64,000 bases of DNA from Roseibacillus sp. Lineage in GTDB: Bacteria > Verrucomicrobiota > Verrucomicrobiia > Verrucomicrobiales > Akkermansiaceae. Below the pieces are notes generated by a model. The model was not told where the DNA came from. It made no database searches and saw only the letters and a program-made list of their open reading frames with translations. Shown here in pieces: positions 1 to 8,356 of the stretch (positions are counted from its first letter, which is position 1; each line of letters starts with the position of its first letter). The translations under genes and the position numbers were made by a program. Location of the stretch: assembly GCA_029242545.1 (NCBI GenBank), contig JAQWTV010000028.1:1-64000 (forward strand), in the 5' to 3' direction.

Positions 1-552
1 GACGAAGACGGCCGTGAGCGGTGCTTCGGCCACGGAAGATTGCCTGAAATTCTTCAGCAGTTCGACCTCAATGAGGACGGCCGCATTGATGAAGAAGAAA
101 GGCAAGCCGCAAAAGAAGCGCGTCGCCAAGCTCGAGCAGAGCGTCGCGCGGCTCTGATTGAAGAGTGGGACGCCGATGGAGACGGCGAGCTTTCCAGAGA
201 AGAGCGTAATGCCGCCCACGAGGCCGCACGGGAAGAACGCCGGGCCGCTCTCCAGGAGCGGAGAGAAGAGATGTTCTCAGACGTGGCCGGAGAAGATGAG
301 TGCCTTGACTGGGACGAGTTCCGGGATCTCAAACCCTTCCGCAGGAAACCACGTTGGTATGTGGCCTCGATCTTCCGACGTGTTGACACCAATGATGACG
401 ACTGCATCAGCTTTGAGGAATTCACCTCCCGGCTGACCCGCCAAGGCCATGGCCATCGGGGTCACCGGAGATGGAGCCGAGACCGAGACCGGCATCACGA
501 TGACGCTTCCCGTTCACGGCGTCGCAGGTGGTGGAGCCGCCGGGATCGCTAA
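1..552 (+). CDS. EF-hand calcium-binding protein (5' end outside window)
   Basis: Frame 1 is open from the first base, and the in-frame residues before the TTG at 40 (DEDGRERCFGHG) also look acidic and EF-hand-like, so the true start is probably upstream of the window. Three EF-hand-type loops are visible: DLNEDGRIDEEE, DADGDGELSREE and DTNDDDCISFEE, each with Asp/Asn at the calcium positions and a terminal Glu. Arg/Glu/Ala-rich helices link them. The last ~35 residues are unusually rich in Arg, His and Ser. Calcium binding is a family expectation; the cellular role is unknown. A strong terminator follows 48 bases after the stop. Confidence 0.75.
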   Translation, partial: DEDGRERCFGHGRLPEILQQFDLNEDGRIDEEERQAAKEARRQARAERRAALIEEWDADGDGELSREERNAAHEAAREERRAALQERREEMFSDVAGEDECLDWDEFRDLKPFRRKPRWYVASIFRRVDTNDDDCISFEEFTSRLTRQGHGHRGHRRWSRDRDRHHDDASRSRRRRWWSRRDR

Positions 553-600
553 TCCTGCATCCTGGGCAGGCTTGGTAACACGAGCCAATTTTTGATCAAA

Positions 601-627
601 GGGCAGCTCCGCGGAGCTGCCCTTTTT
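601..627 (+). terminator. Rho-independent terminator after EF-hand gene
   Basis: A GC-rich inverted repeat, gggcagctcc / ggagctgccc (601-622), is followed directly by TTTTT (623-627). It is placed to end the EF-hand transcript and separates it from truA. Confidence 0.9.
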
Positions 628-726
628 GCGAGGAATTTAAATCTTCGCACACCAACTTTTCCCTGAAGGCTCCCCGAGGGAAACTGTGTCCTTTTCAACT
701 GGCCCGAATTCAGAGAGGAAGTGCCT

Positions 727-1482
727 GTGCGTATCAAAGTGACAGTCGCCTATGACGGAAGCCGCTTCGCGGGCTGGCAGATCCAGCCCAACGCAGATAC
801 CATTCAAGCCCGCATAGAGGAGGCTCTTGAGCTTATCGCAAAGGCCCCCGTGCGCATTCATGGTTCCGGTCGCACCGATGCCGGGGTTCATTCAATCGGT
901 CAGGTCGCTCATTTTGACGCCCCAGCCGAACTCACCATGAATCCAGTCAATTGGTTGGCAGCCTTGAACACCAAGTTACCTGCAACCATCAGGGTGCTGG
1001 AATGCGATGAGGTCACCGCCGATTTTCATGCCCGGTTTTCTGCCTCCTCAAAGACATATACCTACGAGCTCTCTACCTCTCCCGTCCTCCCTCCCTTCCA
1101 AGCCAGCCGGGCGTGGCACCTCCCTCGGCAGCTTGACCCTGTCACATTGGAACAGGCACTGGCGCTATTTGAGGGCAGACACGATTTCAAGGCATTCTCC
1201 GCCGTCCGGGGAAACGAAGATGAAGAAACAGACTATCGAAGAACTCTGAGCGAGTCCTCTCTCAGCCGTCTCCCGGAGGGCTATCTTCTCACCTTCACCG
1301 GGGAGGGATTCCTCTACAAAATGGTCCGGCTGCTCACCGGGGCTGCCGTCCAAACGGCTCAGGGATATTTTCGACTCGATGATCTGGCGAGCCTCCTCGA
1401 CCAGGAGCCGGAGCTTCCACGAGGCAAATCGCCTCTTTGCGCACCCCCTGACGGACTCTCTTTGGTCGAGGTTCGCTACTGA
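727..1482 (+). CDS. truA: tRNA pseudouridine(38-40) synthase TruA
   Basis: TruA isomerises uridines 38, 39 and 40 of the tRNA anticodon arm to pseudouridine in the cytoplasm. The protein opens with the family pattern VTVAYDGSRFAGWQ and carries the catalytic motif GSGRTDAGVH, whose Asp is the nucleophile. Near the C-terminus GEGFLYKMVRLLTG matches the conserved TruA core. Length (~251 aa) is normal. Two GTG starts are possible, at 721 and 727. An AGAGAGGA at 712-719 lies about 7 bases before the GTG at 727 but touches the one at 721, so 727 is preferred. The gene stands alone. Confidence 0.95.
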   Translation: MRIKVTVAYDGSRFAGWQIQPNADTIQARIEEALELIAKAPVRIHGSGRTDAGVHSIGQVAHFDAPAELTMNPVNWLAALNTKLPATIRVLECDEVTADFHARFSASSKTYTYELSTSPVLPPFQASRAWHLPRQLDPVTLEQALALFEGRHDFKAFSAVRGNEDEETDYRRTLSESSLSRLPEGYLLTFTGEGFLYKMVRLLTGAAVQTAQGYFRLDDLASLLDQEPELPRGKSPLCAPPDGLSLVEVRY

Positions 1483-1628
1483 GACAACCGGCCCCAAGGA
1501 ACCTAGCCGAAGCGTCCAGTCCGGAGACGCGTGTAGAATCCGCCCAAGTTGACTCTATCGCAAAAATTGAATGGTGTCTTTACTGTCACTCGAAGCGCCC
1601 TGGGCTAGAGCAGAAGAGTTCGTCCCAT

Positions 1629-1656
1629 AAAAAACGGCCCCTCCGAGGAGAGGCCG
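1629..1656 (-). terminator. Rho-independent terminator of the porin gene
   Basis: Read on the minus strand, a 10-bp stem (cggcctctcc / ggaggggccg, one G-U pair) with a 2-base loop is followed by TTTTTT. It lies about 45 bases after the porin stop codon. The plus strand has no T-run, so it acts in one direction only. Confidence 0.88.
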
Positions 1657-1699
1657 CTTACTCGTCTGGGAAACAACTACATAAGAACGTAGGCAAGAC

Positions 1700-2896
1700 C
1701 TAGAAGTAGGTCCGGAGAGCCAGCCACAAGGTAAGCGCATCCACGTCCCCGCCAGCCGTGTCGAGGGTTTCCAACTCGATTCCGGTCATGATCTTGGCGT
1801 TGTGGCCACAGGCATAGTGATTCAGTCCGGCATAAATACTGTGATGCTGGTCGCCACGGCCGCTGCCGACATCCGCGTCATGGTTCCTTCTGAGATAGCG
1901 GGAATTGGTCGCAATTCCCTCTGCCTCATCTGCTCCCTGATAGGAGTAACGCACAACGGCCTCGATTTTATCGGTGAGGTCCCGGGACGCCATTGCCACG
2001 AAGCCCCAGAAATTCCCGCCTCGCTCGCCTGCTCCGTCATCACCATTGTCTCCGAGGGTTCCCTGGAGGAGAATATCCCATCCGTTTTTCTCGGTGAGGT
2101 AGGCTAACGCCACAGCCCACTCATAAAGGCCAACTTCGTTATCAGGCGTTCCGTGTGCGTCATTGTAGAGAAAGTCTGCGATAAGACTATCTCCGCTCTG
2201 AAGCTCCCAGCTGCCGTTTGCATACAAGGCGAGCCCGTCTGTTTCACCAGATAGCTCCGGAGTGTCCTCGGTGCTGAAGACTCCGAGCGTTCCTGAGAAA
2301 TTATCTTTGGATTTCTCAAGGGTGATCCCGGAGAGCCGTGCGGGATAGACCTTGTTGGCTACCGCGGACCTCTCAACGGTCTTGATCTTCTTCGACGAAG
2401 TATGGACTTCATTGCTCATGGTCACCTTATGGCGTCCCACGCTGACGTTCACTCCATCAAGTGCTCCACCGCCGAGAAGAGCCCCTGCATCAAAAGAGAC
2501 AAGCGCAACATCGAGGCTCTGGTATCCAAAATCACGGGACCCTCCCTTTGGCTTCCCGTCGCTCACGAAGTTGGCATTCGCCTTAAGCTTGAAGTGCTTA
2601 AGAAGCTGGACCTGCGTTCCGAGTCGGAACCTGCGGACCTCATCAAAGGTCTCGGAGTCATCTACCCCGTTTACTCCATCGATGTCAGTCGACGCAAACT
2701 GCACCTGAGCTCGCCCGAAAAACTTGACGGCCTGAATCAGCATGGCGTCATCATTGGAATAAATCGGAGATCCAAGATCTTCGGTAAGAAGGCGGCACCA
2801 ATCGCCTCCATGAGACCCGTCCGCCGCGAGGGCTGGGAGGGCGGAGGTAGTAAGGGCCACAAGAATTGAAGTAGTCAACTGCTTGGGTTTCTTCAT
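1700..2896 (-). CDS. Outer-membrane porin, Porin_O_P (OprP/OprO-like) type
   Basis: Predicted to form a beta-barrel channel for phosphate or other anions in the outer membrane. The ATG at 2896 gives a signal peptide, MKKPKQLTTSILVALTTSAL, ending near ALA-AD. The open frame continues upstream to 2950, but that extension has no export signal, so 2896 is chosen. Amphipathic, Gly- and aromatic-rich strands follow (for example FRLGTQVQLLKHFKLKANAN), and the chain ends LWLALRTYF with the terminal Phe used for barrel assembly. The mature protein is about 375 aa, in the usual range. Substrate specificity cannot be read from the sequence. Confidence 0.85.
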   Translation of the reverse strand: MKKPKQLTTSILVALTTSALPALAADGSHGGDWCRLLTEDLGSPIYSNDDAMLIQAVKFFGRAQVQFASTDIDGVNGVDDSETFDEVRRFRLGTQVQLLKHFKLKANANFVSDGKPKGGSRDFGYQSLDVALVSFDAGALLGGGALDGVNVSVGRHKVTMSNEVHTSSKKIKTVERSAVANKVYPARLSGITLEKSKDNFSGTLGVFSTEDTPELSGETDGLALYANGSWELQSGDSLIADFLYNDAHGTPDNEVGLYEWAVALAYLTEKNGWDILLQGTLGDNGDDGAGERGGNFWGFVAMASRDLTDKIEAVVRYSYQGADEAEGIATNSRYLRRNHDADVGSGRGDQHHSIYAGLNHYACGHNAKIMTGIELETLDTAGGDVDALTLWLALRTYF

Positions 2897-3289
2897 GTGG
2901 AATATATGTGTGTGTTTATCTGTGATTAGCATTATTCGAGTGCTAGGCACCCCCTAGAAACAAAAAACCGCAGGTCCACTAGAGATAAGCGAGACCCTGC
3001 GGCTGGATGCCGTTTCGCTGAACGCCGACCGACGTTCGGTTGTCAATTCTCGCTTTCGCCTCATGGATACGCAGTGTTCTGCTGGAAGTAAGGCCACTAA
3101 TTACCGCCCAAGGGAGGAGATGAAAAGGCCTATTCTTACTCATTCGCGCACCTTACTCACAACCGGTTTCATGACCTTATTTGGGTGTCTTATTTGTCAC
3201 ATGGTTGGAGGATATCACTCTGCCGTGAAAGAATGGGCCTCCGTTCACACCAAGGGCAACCTTCCCATATAGTCGTGGGCGAGGACCAC
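2897..3289. other. Intergenic region between porin and rhamnosidase
   Basis: About 390 bases without a convincing gene. It holds the hairpin at 2962-3002 and, on the minus strand, a TTGACA at 3041-3046 with no good -10 box at the expected distance. A short plus-strand ORF (ATG at 3120, end 3272, 50 codons, one hydrophobic stretch) is preceded by GGGAGGAG, but that sequence touches the ATG, so it is not accepted as a gene. Confidence 0.5.
2962..3002 (-). terminator. Terminator-like hairpin 65 bases upstream of the porin start
   Basis: On the minus strand CCGCAGG ... CCTGCGG forms a stem with a ~27-base loop and is followed by TTTTTTG. It lies 288 bases past the rhamnosidase stop and only 65 bases before the porin ATG, on the same strand. 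It may end rhamnosidase transcription, or it may be part of a porin leader. Confidence 0.6.
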
Positions 3290-6136
3290 CTACTTCACTT
3301 CGATCCGGTAGGTCCCGGATTTGATCACATTTAAGGTGATCTTCTCCTTCTTGTCCGTCTGTAGGAATCCCCCGGGAAACCGGTTATCTGCCCCCGGCGC
3401 CTTTCCATCAACGAGGAGCTCAGAAGCAGGGCCCATGGGTAACCGCACGGTGGCAGTCGTCTGGACCGGTATCGTAAAGACATAGATAAGTCCCCCGCCC
3501 TCCAAGCGGTTCCATTGCACCTTAATTCGGCCCCGGACGGAGTCATAATGAGCTTTGACCCAGCTAATAGGAGCTCCGTCGCTCCCTTCCGGATGGCTTT
3601 GTGGAATCCACGGCTCCAGGCGGATCCGCTGGAACCCAGGGATCGTCGTGTCAATCCCCGCCAACTTGGCCATCAGCCAACCACTGACCGCGGAAAAGCT
3701 CTGGTTAAGCCCTGCGGCCCCTGGCGCTCGTTTCTTTCCGGAGGGCCCCCACCCCCTCTGCAGCGTCGTATCGCCCTGCTTTACTCCATATCCCCACGAC
3801 GGGAATTTTGAGGTCTGGAGAATCTTGAGTGCCGTATCATGATTTCCAGTCCAGGTCAGCACGGGGAGGAGAGACTTTGTCCCAAGCGCTCCACTCGTCA
3901 CTCCGCTCGTTTCCGCGGTCTCCTTTGCTGCAAGGAGCTCGAGGAGGTCGCTGGTCACCTTGGTTTTTGAGGAATCGGTCAGAAGCCCATACCGAAGTGC
4001 TAGCACGTGGGCCGTCTGTGACCTTACCTTCAGACTCCCATCTTCCTTGACGAACAGTTTTCGGAAATCCGCCTGCAGCTCCCCGAAGGTCCTGTTGTAA
4101 GAGAGGTGGTTGATGGGGTTTCCCGCCACTCGCGACATCTCTGCCATGAGCCGAAAGTTCAAGGCGAGCATCGCGAGATCGATAAACCTCGTCGATGTTG
4201 GGTCGTTGTAGTGCATTACGTCTCCCTCACTGGTTCCGAAGGCTCTCCCCCGTAAGGCCCGGTAGGCATCATAACGAGCTTGCAGGTATTTCTTCATCGC
4301 ATTCCAGTTCTCCTTCACGACCTCACCATCTCCGTACATCCACCAGTGATCAAAAACAGCATGAATGCCCGCATCGGAGAAACCGGCACCATGAGAGACT
4401 CGCCCTGAGGCAAATGGAAAAGGAGCATATCTACGATAGTAGCCCTGCTTGTCCCGGGCTCCCCGCATGGTGGTAAACCACTGGCGCAGGAACCCTGCGT
4501 TATCGGTATGATAGCAGGCAGATCTCGCTGAGAGTTGAACGGGGCCAAGGGCGCCCATGCGTTCATTTACCTTCTCAGAGGTGGAAGGCAGGCCGATCCA
4601 GTTCGCTCGCTGGGTCCAGAGGCAGTTCTGGTAGATTCTATTGACCTGCTCATCACTGCATTCGAAGCCACTTGTTAGCGGAGTATCGGAGTGAGTCACC
4701 AGTCCGGCAAGAAATCCGGCTTCCGGCGTTTCCAGTAATCCTTCTACTTCCGCGAAGCGAAAGGTGTGCAGAGTAAACTTGGGCGCCCATCCTTCCACTC
4801 CCTCTCCCTTGCACACATAGGTGTCTGTCGCTCTTTCACTCCTCCCAAGATCACCATCAAAGTCACCCTCCGTAACTCCGTATCGAATGAGGAGCTTCTG
4901 CCCCTTCTTCATTCCCTCTCCCTCTAAGCGCACGGTCCCGGTAAAGTTCTGGCCGAAATCGAAACGGTAGCACTGAGGACGAGGCTCGCTGACTTCAACC
5001 GCTTTCCTTTCTTCGATGATCCGAATGGGGGGGGCGGCATAACTCTGCAAGACCTTTGGCCTGACAAACCCGACCTCCGCAACCCGGCGGCCTTTACCGT
5101 CATTGAATGGTGCCTTCACTGATTCATTGGAGGACGCTTCCACGGTCTGACTCCATTCCTTGTCATCGTAGGCGGGCTGCGACCAATTCGTCAGTTCCCG
5201 GGTGGCATCATAGCCCTCGCCCAGGAGCGGGTCGGCCTCGAACTCTGGCCCGGTAGTCACTTTCCAAGTTGGATCGCTGGTGACAATCCGTGATGTCCCG
5301 TCCTCGTAGTGGAGATGCAGTTGCACCAGCAGGGTCGGGGTCTTGCCATAGAGATTTCGACCTGTCCCAAAGGGCCCGAATCTTTTTCTTTTCGCTGATC
5401 CGAGATAGCCAGAGTACCACCCGTCTGCCACAACCGCCCCGAGGCAGTTGGAGCCCGCAACGACCCTAGAACTCACATCGTGGCTCACGTAGTTAGCCCT
5501 CGCCGGATAGTCACTCCATCCCGGGGCCATGAGGGAGTCCCCTATTCTTTTGCCATTCAGGTAGAGCTCCAGCGCTCCAAGGGCACTTGCATACAATTGC
5601 GCTCTTTTCACTTCCTTGCCCGCGTCGAACGCCTTGCGGTAATACCGCGGGGCGGGAAGGGACAGCTCACCCGGGTTGCGGTGAAGAGGTGTATTATCGT
5701 TATAGGAAATCCAGTTTGCCTTCCAGTCTTCTCGTCCAAGCATGCCAACGGTGAAGTGAGCGACGCTGCTCCAGGGAGAGGGTTCATCGTTCTCATCCCA
5801 CACTCGGAGCTTCCAGAAGACCCGCTGCTGGGAAACAAGTTCCTCGGAGCCTTGATAGAATATCAGCTGGTTTTCGGGACTGACTTTTTTGCCAGTATCC
5901 CAGAGGTCTCCTTCATGACGATCTAGAGCTTTGATCGAACTGGAAGCAATGATTTGATAAGCTCGTTGTGTCTTTCCATTCTTAGCGGATTTAAGGTGCC
6001 AACTCAGGCGGGGAACCTCGGCATGAAGGGCCCCGGGGTTGGTCTGATGCTCGCAGGTCAGATTCGAAATCTCCAAGTCTGCACCGAATAGCAAACCAGA
6101 GGAGAAGACGGTGAGGAATAGGATGAGGGTTCTCAT
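3290..6136 (-). CDS. GH78-like alpha-L-rhamnosidase with atypical active-site motifs
   Basis: An exported 948-residue protein with the architecture of bacterial alpha-L-rhamnosidases, which release terminal L-rhamnose from polysaccharides. The ATG at 6136 gives a signal peptide MRTLILFLTVFSSGLLFGAD; the open frame upstream to 6253 has no export signal. An N-terminal Fn3/beta-sandwich region (~20-130) and carbohydrate-binding sandwiches (~165-480, including RFDFGQNFTG) precede an (alpha/alpha)6 barrel (~490-830) and a C-terminal beta domain. The usual acid motif DCPxRxERxGWxGD reads EKVNERMGALGP at 521-532, keeping one Glu but losing both Asp. The usual GATTxWExW reads GDTTLQRGW at 788-796. 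Catalysis is therefore uncertain, while the fold assignment is firm. Confidence 0.82.
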   Translation of the reverse strand: MRTLILFLTVFSSGLLFGADLEISNLTCEHQTNPGALHAEVPRLSWHLKSAKNGKTQRAYQIIASSSIKALDRHEGDLWDTGKKVSPENQLIFYQGSEELVSQQRVFWKLRVWDENDEPSPWSSVAHFTVGMLGREDWKANWISYNDNTPLHRNPGELSLPAPRYYRKAFDAGKEVKRAQLYASALGALELYLNGKRIGDSLMAPGWSDYPARANYVSHDVSSRVVAGSNCLGAVVADGWYSGYLGSAKRKRFGPFGTGRNLYGKTPTLLVQLHLHYEDGTSRIVTSDPTWKVTTGPEFEADPLLGEGYDATRELTNWSQPAYDDKEWSQTVEASSNESVKAPFNDGKGRRVAEVGFVRPKVLQSYAAPPIRIIEERKAVEVSEPRPQCYRFDFGQNFTGTVRLEGEGMKKGQKLLIRYGVTEGDFDGDLGRSERATDTYVCKGEGVEGWAPKFTLHTFRFAEVEGLLETPEAGFLAGLVTHSDTPLTSGFECSDEQVNRIYQNCLWTQRANWIGLPSTSEKVNERMGALGPVQLSARSACYHTDNAGFLRQWFTTMRGARDKQGYYRRYAPFPFASGRVSHGAGFSDAGIHAVFDHWWMYGDGEVVKENWNAMKKYLQARYDAYRALRGRAFGTSEGDVMHYNDPTSTRFIDLAMLALNFRLMAEMSRVAGNPINHLSYNRTFGELQADFRKLFVKEDGSLKVRSQTAHVLALRYGLLTDSSKTKVTSDLLELLAAKETAETSGVTSGALGTKSLLPVLTWTGNHDTALKILQTSKFPSWGYGVKQGDTTLQRGWGPSGKKRAPGAAGLNQSFSAVSGWLMAKLAGIDTTIPGFQRIRLEPWIPQSHPEGSDGAPISWVKAHYDSVRGRIKVQWNRLEGGGLIYVFTIPVQTTATVRLPMGPASELLVDGKAPGADNRFPGGFLQTDKKEKITLNVIKSGTYRIEVK

Positions 6137-6251
6137 GGATCCGTCAGGAGAGGGTGTATCTCGCTGCGATCGCAAGGGAACAGCAGGTTTCGTGGTTCGG
6201 CAAGCACCTCCTGCGACATTAGCTGCTCCAGCAAGACCCAAGTCACTGGCC

Positions 6252-6284
6252 AAAAAAATACCTGCCGGTCTTTCGACCGGCAGG
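6252..6284 (-). terminator. Rho-independent terminator of the PEP-CTERM gene
   Basis: A perfect 10-bp stem (CCTGCCGGTC / GACCGGCAGG, loop TTTC) is followed on the minus strand by TATTTTTTT. It lies 41 bases beyond the stop of the gene at 6325. Confidence 0.93.
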
Positions 6285-6324
6285 CACTAAAAAACGACCT
6301 AGGTTCTGAGAACCTGGTTCACCC

Positions 6325-6933
6325 TTACCGCCTGCGGCGGATCAGGAGCGAAAGACCAGCAAGTCCGATAAGGAGGCTGCTGGATGGCTCCGGAATGGCA
6401 GCGAGCCGGAGTGCCGGGTTTTGACGCGGCACCGTAGCTGGCTGGAGTGTGAAGGTGTCGAAGTCCCCCAAGAATGGAGTAGCGGAAGCGTTGTTCACGA
6501 AGATCGTTGAAACTGCAGGCTCCGAAGTTGGGAAGGACCCAATTTCAAGAATTGCTGCTTCAGTCGAACTTGCAAGATCAGCTCCGTTACCAATCACCAA
6601 GTGGATTGGTCCAGAGAAGCCCGTGGTGCCGATGTCAGATCCGTTGTTGGAGAAGTTGTAAACCCCGTTGAAGATCGTCTGGGTGCCAACTGTGCCGCTT
6701 GCTCCGTCGAATATGCTAAAAGCCGCGTCAAGATCTGCCCCGGAGGACAGAGTTGCGAGCTGGGCAACATCGAAGGTGCCGATGGCAGCGAATCCGCCGT
6801 CAACCGCTGCTCCGCTGTTGTCTACTACGGACTGGGTATTAACCGGTCCCTGGTTGTTAGTCACCGTGATGCTGGCTCCGAAAGCGGAGACCGACATGGC
6901 GGCGAGGGTAGCTACTACGTGCTTCAATTTCAT
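6325..6933 (-). CDS. PEP-CTERM sorting-signal exported protein
   Basis: A 202-residue exported protein. It has an N-terminal signal peptide, MKLKHVVATLAAMSVSAFGA, and a C-terminal tripartite tag: PEP within AIPEPSSS, a hydrophobic helix LLIGLAGLSLLI, and a basic tail RRRR. In known systems this tag is recognised by an exosortase (EpsH/XrtA type) that anchors or releases the protein at the surface. The middle is rich in Ala, Gly, Asn and Thr, with no enzymatic motif seen, so the function is unknown. No exosortase gene is present in the window. A strong terminator follows. Confidence 0.85.
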   Translation of the reverse strand: MKLKHVVATLAAMSVSAFGASITVTNNQGPVNTQSVVDNSGAAVDGGFAAIGTFDVAQLATLSSGADLDAAFSIFDGASGTVGTQTIFNGVYNFSNNGSDIGTTGFSGPIHLVIGNGADLASSTEAAILEIGSFPTSEPAVSTIFVNNASATPFLGDFDTFTLQPATVPRQNPALRLAAIPEPSSSLLIGLAGLSLLIRRRR

Positions 6934-6972
6934 GTGGGTAGTAATAATGACTTTGTTATTGTGAGAGACTCA

Positions 6973-7006
6973 CGGGAGCAGGGAGGCTTGGCCCCGTCTG
7001 CTCCCG
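6973..7006 (-). other. Inverted repeat after the TIGR02597-like gene
   Basis: A 9-bp perfect stem CGGGAGCAG / CTGCTCCCG with a 16-base loop begins 11 bases past the stop codon at 7018. It has no T-tract, so it may be an mRNA 3' stabilising hairpin or a weak terminator. Confidence 0.5.
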
Positions 7007-7017
7007 AAGAAGATTTC

Positions 7018-8013
7018 CTAGAGGTCAGCGTAGAAGGCTGGTGGAGTGACGGTCGCGTTGAATGCTGCGCCGGTTCCGTTCTGGCTGATGATGATGCCGG
7101 AGGTCAGCTCGACATCCGCTGCACCTGCGAAGGTGGATGAGTTCAGCCAACCGTCAAACCCTGCGAGGGTTGAGAAGAAGTACTGATCGTAGCCACTTGC
7201 GTCCGCTTTCGGAAGATACACGGTGTCGGCCTCGGAGGGGTCTGCGTTGGCAGAACCACTAACACTGTCGGAAAGTCCGCTGTTGCCGAGAGTCGCTCCG
7301 ACTGGGTAAGCAGTGCCGAGGTAAGTGAATGCGTCACTCACTGGAAGGTTCGTGCTAGTAGTCTTTACCATCCCGGTCACCACGAGCGAAATGTCATTGG
7401 CGCCCTTCTCGTTGACGATCAGACCGTCGACGTAGTTGAGGGGCATGTCCGTAGCATCCGCAAATGTTCCTGCGTCGAGCCAGCCGCTGAATCCACCGAG
7501 AGTGGAGTAGAACACCTGGGTGAATCCGCTCCCGTTAGGAACGTAGATCACGCTGGCCTCGGATGGGTCTGCGTTTGGAGAGGAGGAAAGTCCGGCAGAG
7601 TTGTCTGCACCAAACACGTCACCAATTGTCTTGGCTGCACGGATGGTGTAATCGGATGCGTCCGCTGCTTCGACACCAGCAAGGCCGGTGAGGTCGCTTC
7701 CGCTCCAGGCGTCAACCTCGATCACGGTTCCGGAATCGGCGATCTCAACGAGGTAGCGCTTACCTGCGGTGAGAACGTCCGTAAAGTTTACGTCGTTGTC
7801 TGTGAGACTGTCGCCAGTGTTGGCGTCAAATGTTCCAGATACAACCTGTGGCTCGTGAAGACGAAGTCCAAGGACGTTGAATTTGCCCGCGTTAATGGTG
7901 AGCGTCTCGTAACCGCCTGCGCCTGATACTGCCGACTGGGAGAAGGCTGAACCAGCGAGGAAGCTAAGTGAACCGGCAACCAGTGCCGCTTTTTTTAGTG
8001 TCGTTGCTTTCAT
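7018..8013 (-). CDS. Secreted protein with a duplicated module, TIGR02597-like
   Basis: A 331-residue exported protein of unknown function. Residues 1-25 form a signal peptide ending GSAFSQ. The chain is acidic, Gly/Ser/Asp-rich and almost free of Lys and Cys, like an extracellular beta-rich protein. Two related modules (~129-204 and ~238-313) share NADPSEA, an aromatic YxxxF-type strand, STLxGFxGWL and TFAxAxD. This resembles TIGR02597, a family I associate with Verrucomicrobiota; the name is from memory and was not searched. Unlike its neighbour at 6325 it has no PEP-CTERM tail. It may be a surface or matrix protein, which is inference. Confidence 0.7.
   Translation of the reverse strand: MKATTLKKAALVAGSLSFLAGSAFSQSAVSGAGGYETLTINAGKFNVLGLRLHEPQVVSGTFDANTGDSLTDNDVNFTDVLTAGKRYLVEIADSGTVIEVDAWSGSDLTGLAGVEAADASDYTIRAAKTIGDVFGADNSAGLSSSPNADPSEASVIYVPNGSGFTQVFYSTLGGFSGWLDAGTFADATDMPLNYVDGLIVNEKGANDISLVVTGMVKTTSTNLPVSDAFTYLGTAYPVGATLGNSGLSDSVSGSANADPSEADTVYLPKADASGYDQYFFSTLAGFDGWLNSSTFAGAADVELTSGIIISQNGTGAAFNATVTPPAFYADL
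7075..7629 (-). repeat. Internal duplication within the TIGR02597-like gene
   Basis: Two coding modules of about 75 codons lie at 7402-7629 and 7075-7302. They share the residue pattern NADPSEA ... STLxGFxGWL ... TFAxAxD, separated by about 33 codons. The copies are diverged, consistent with an old tandem duplication. Confidence 0.75.
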
Positions 8014-8356
8014 GACTAATAGGTGACTCTATCGTAGAGGTCGTTTTTGTTTTTTTGGGTGTTGTTCTCAGTTTCCGCAGGCAATCCACCTGCAAAATAC
8101 CTACCGAAAGCCCCTCTGGTCAATTTTTTTCTAAGTTTGCCCTGAAAAAACAACTTAAGGAAAACTAAGGAGCCCTCTCCGATTTAACCTGCTTATAATT
8201 AGGGGTTTGCGGGTCAGGTTTTGCTCCAAAAAAAATGAAATCAAATACCTCAGCTGAAGTTGGGGCAAATATGTCACCCCCTATGGAGCCGGACACGTCC
8301 CAAATTTGGAAGAATTGGAGAAATCCTGGCCCTTTCGCAGCCCGTTTATTTGAGAG
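8014..8356. other. AT-rich intergenic region, no gene seen
   Basis: About 340 bases between the TIGR02597-like gene and the PfkB kinase, both on the minus strand. It contains T- and A-runs (8044-8056, 8124-8134, 8229-8237) and a weak inverted repeat aacctg / caggtt (8186-8220) that spans a TATAAT at 8194-8199. The promoter of the secreted protein is probably here, but no clear -35/-10 pair was found. The plus-strand ORF at 8235 runs into the kinase and is treated as chance. Confidence 0.45.

Noticed and set aside
3120-3272. 50-codon plus-strand membrane-like ORF between porin and rhamnosidase
   Set aside because: It has a hydrophobic stretch and an upstream GGGAGGAG, but this touches the ATG (zero spacing), and no terminator or neighbour supports it.
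8186-8220. TATAAT inside an inverted repeat upstream of the TIGR02597-like gene
   Set aside because: The TATAAT points to the plus strand, where no gene starts, and no -35 box lies at 17 bases. It was kept only as a description of the intergenic region.
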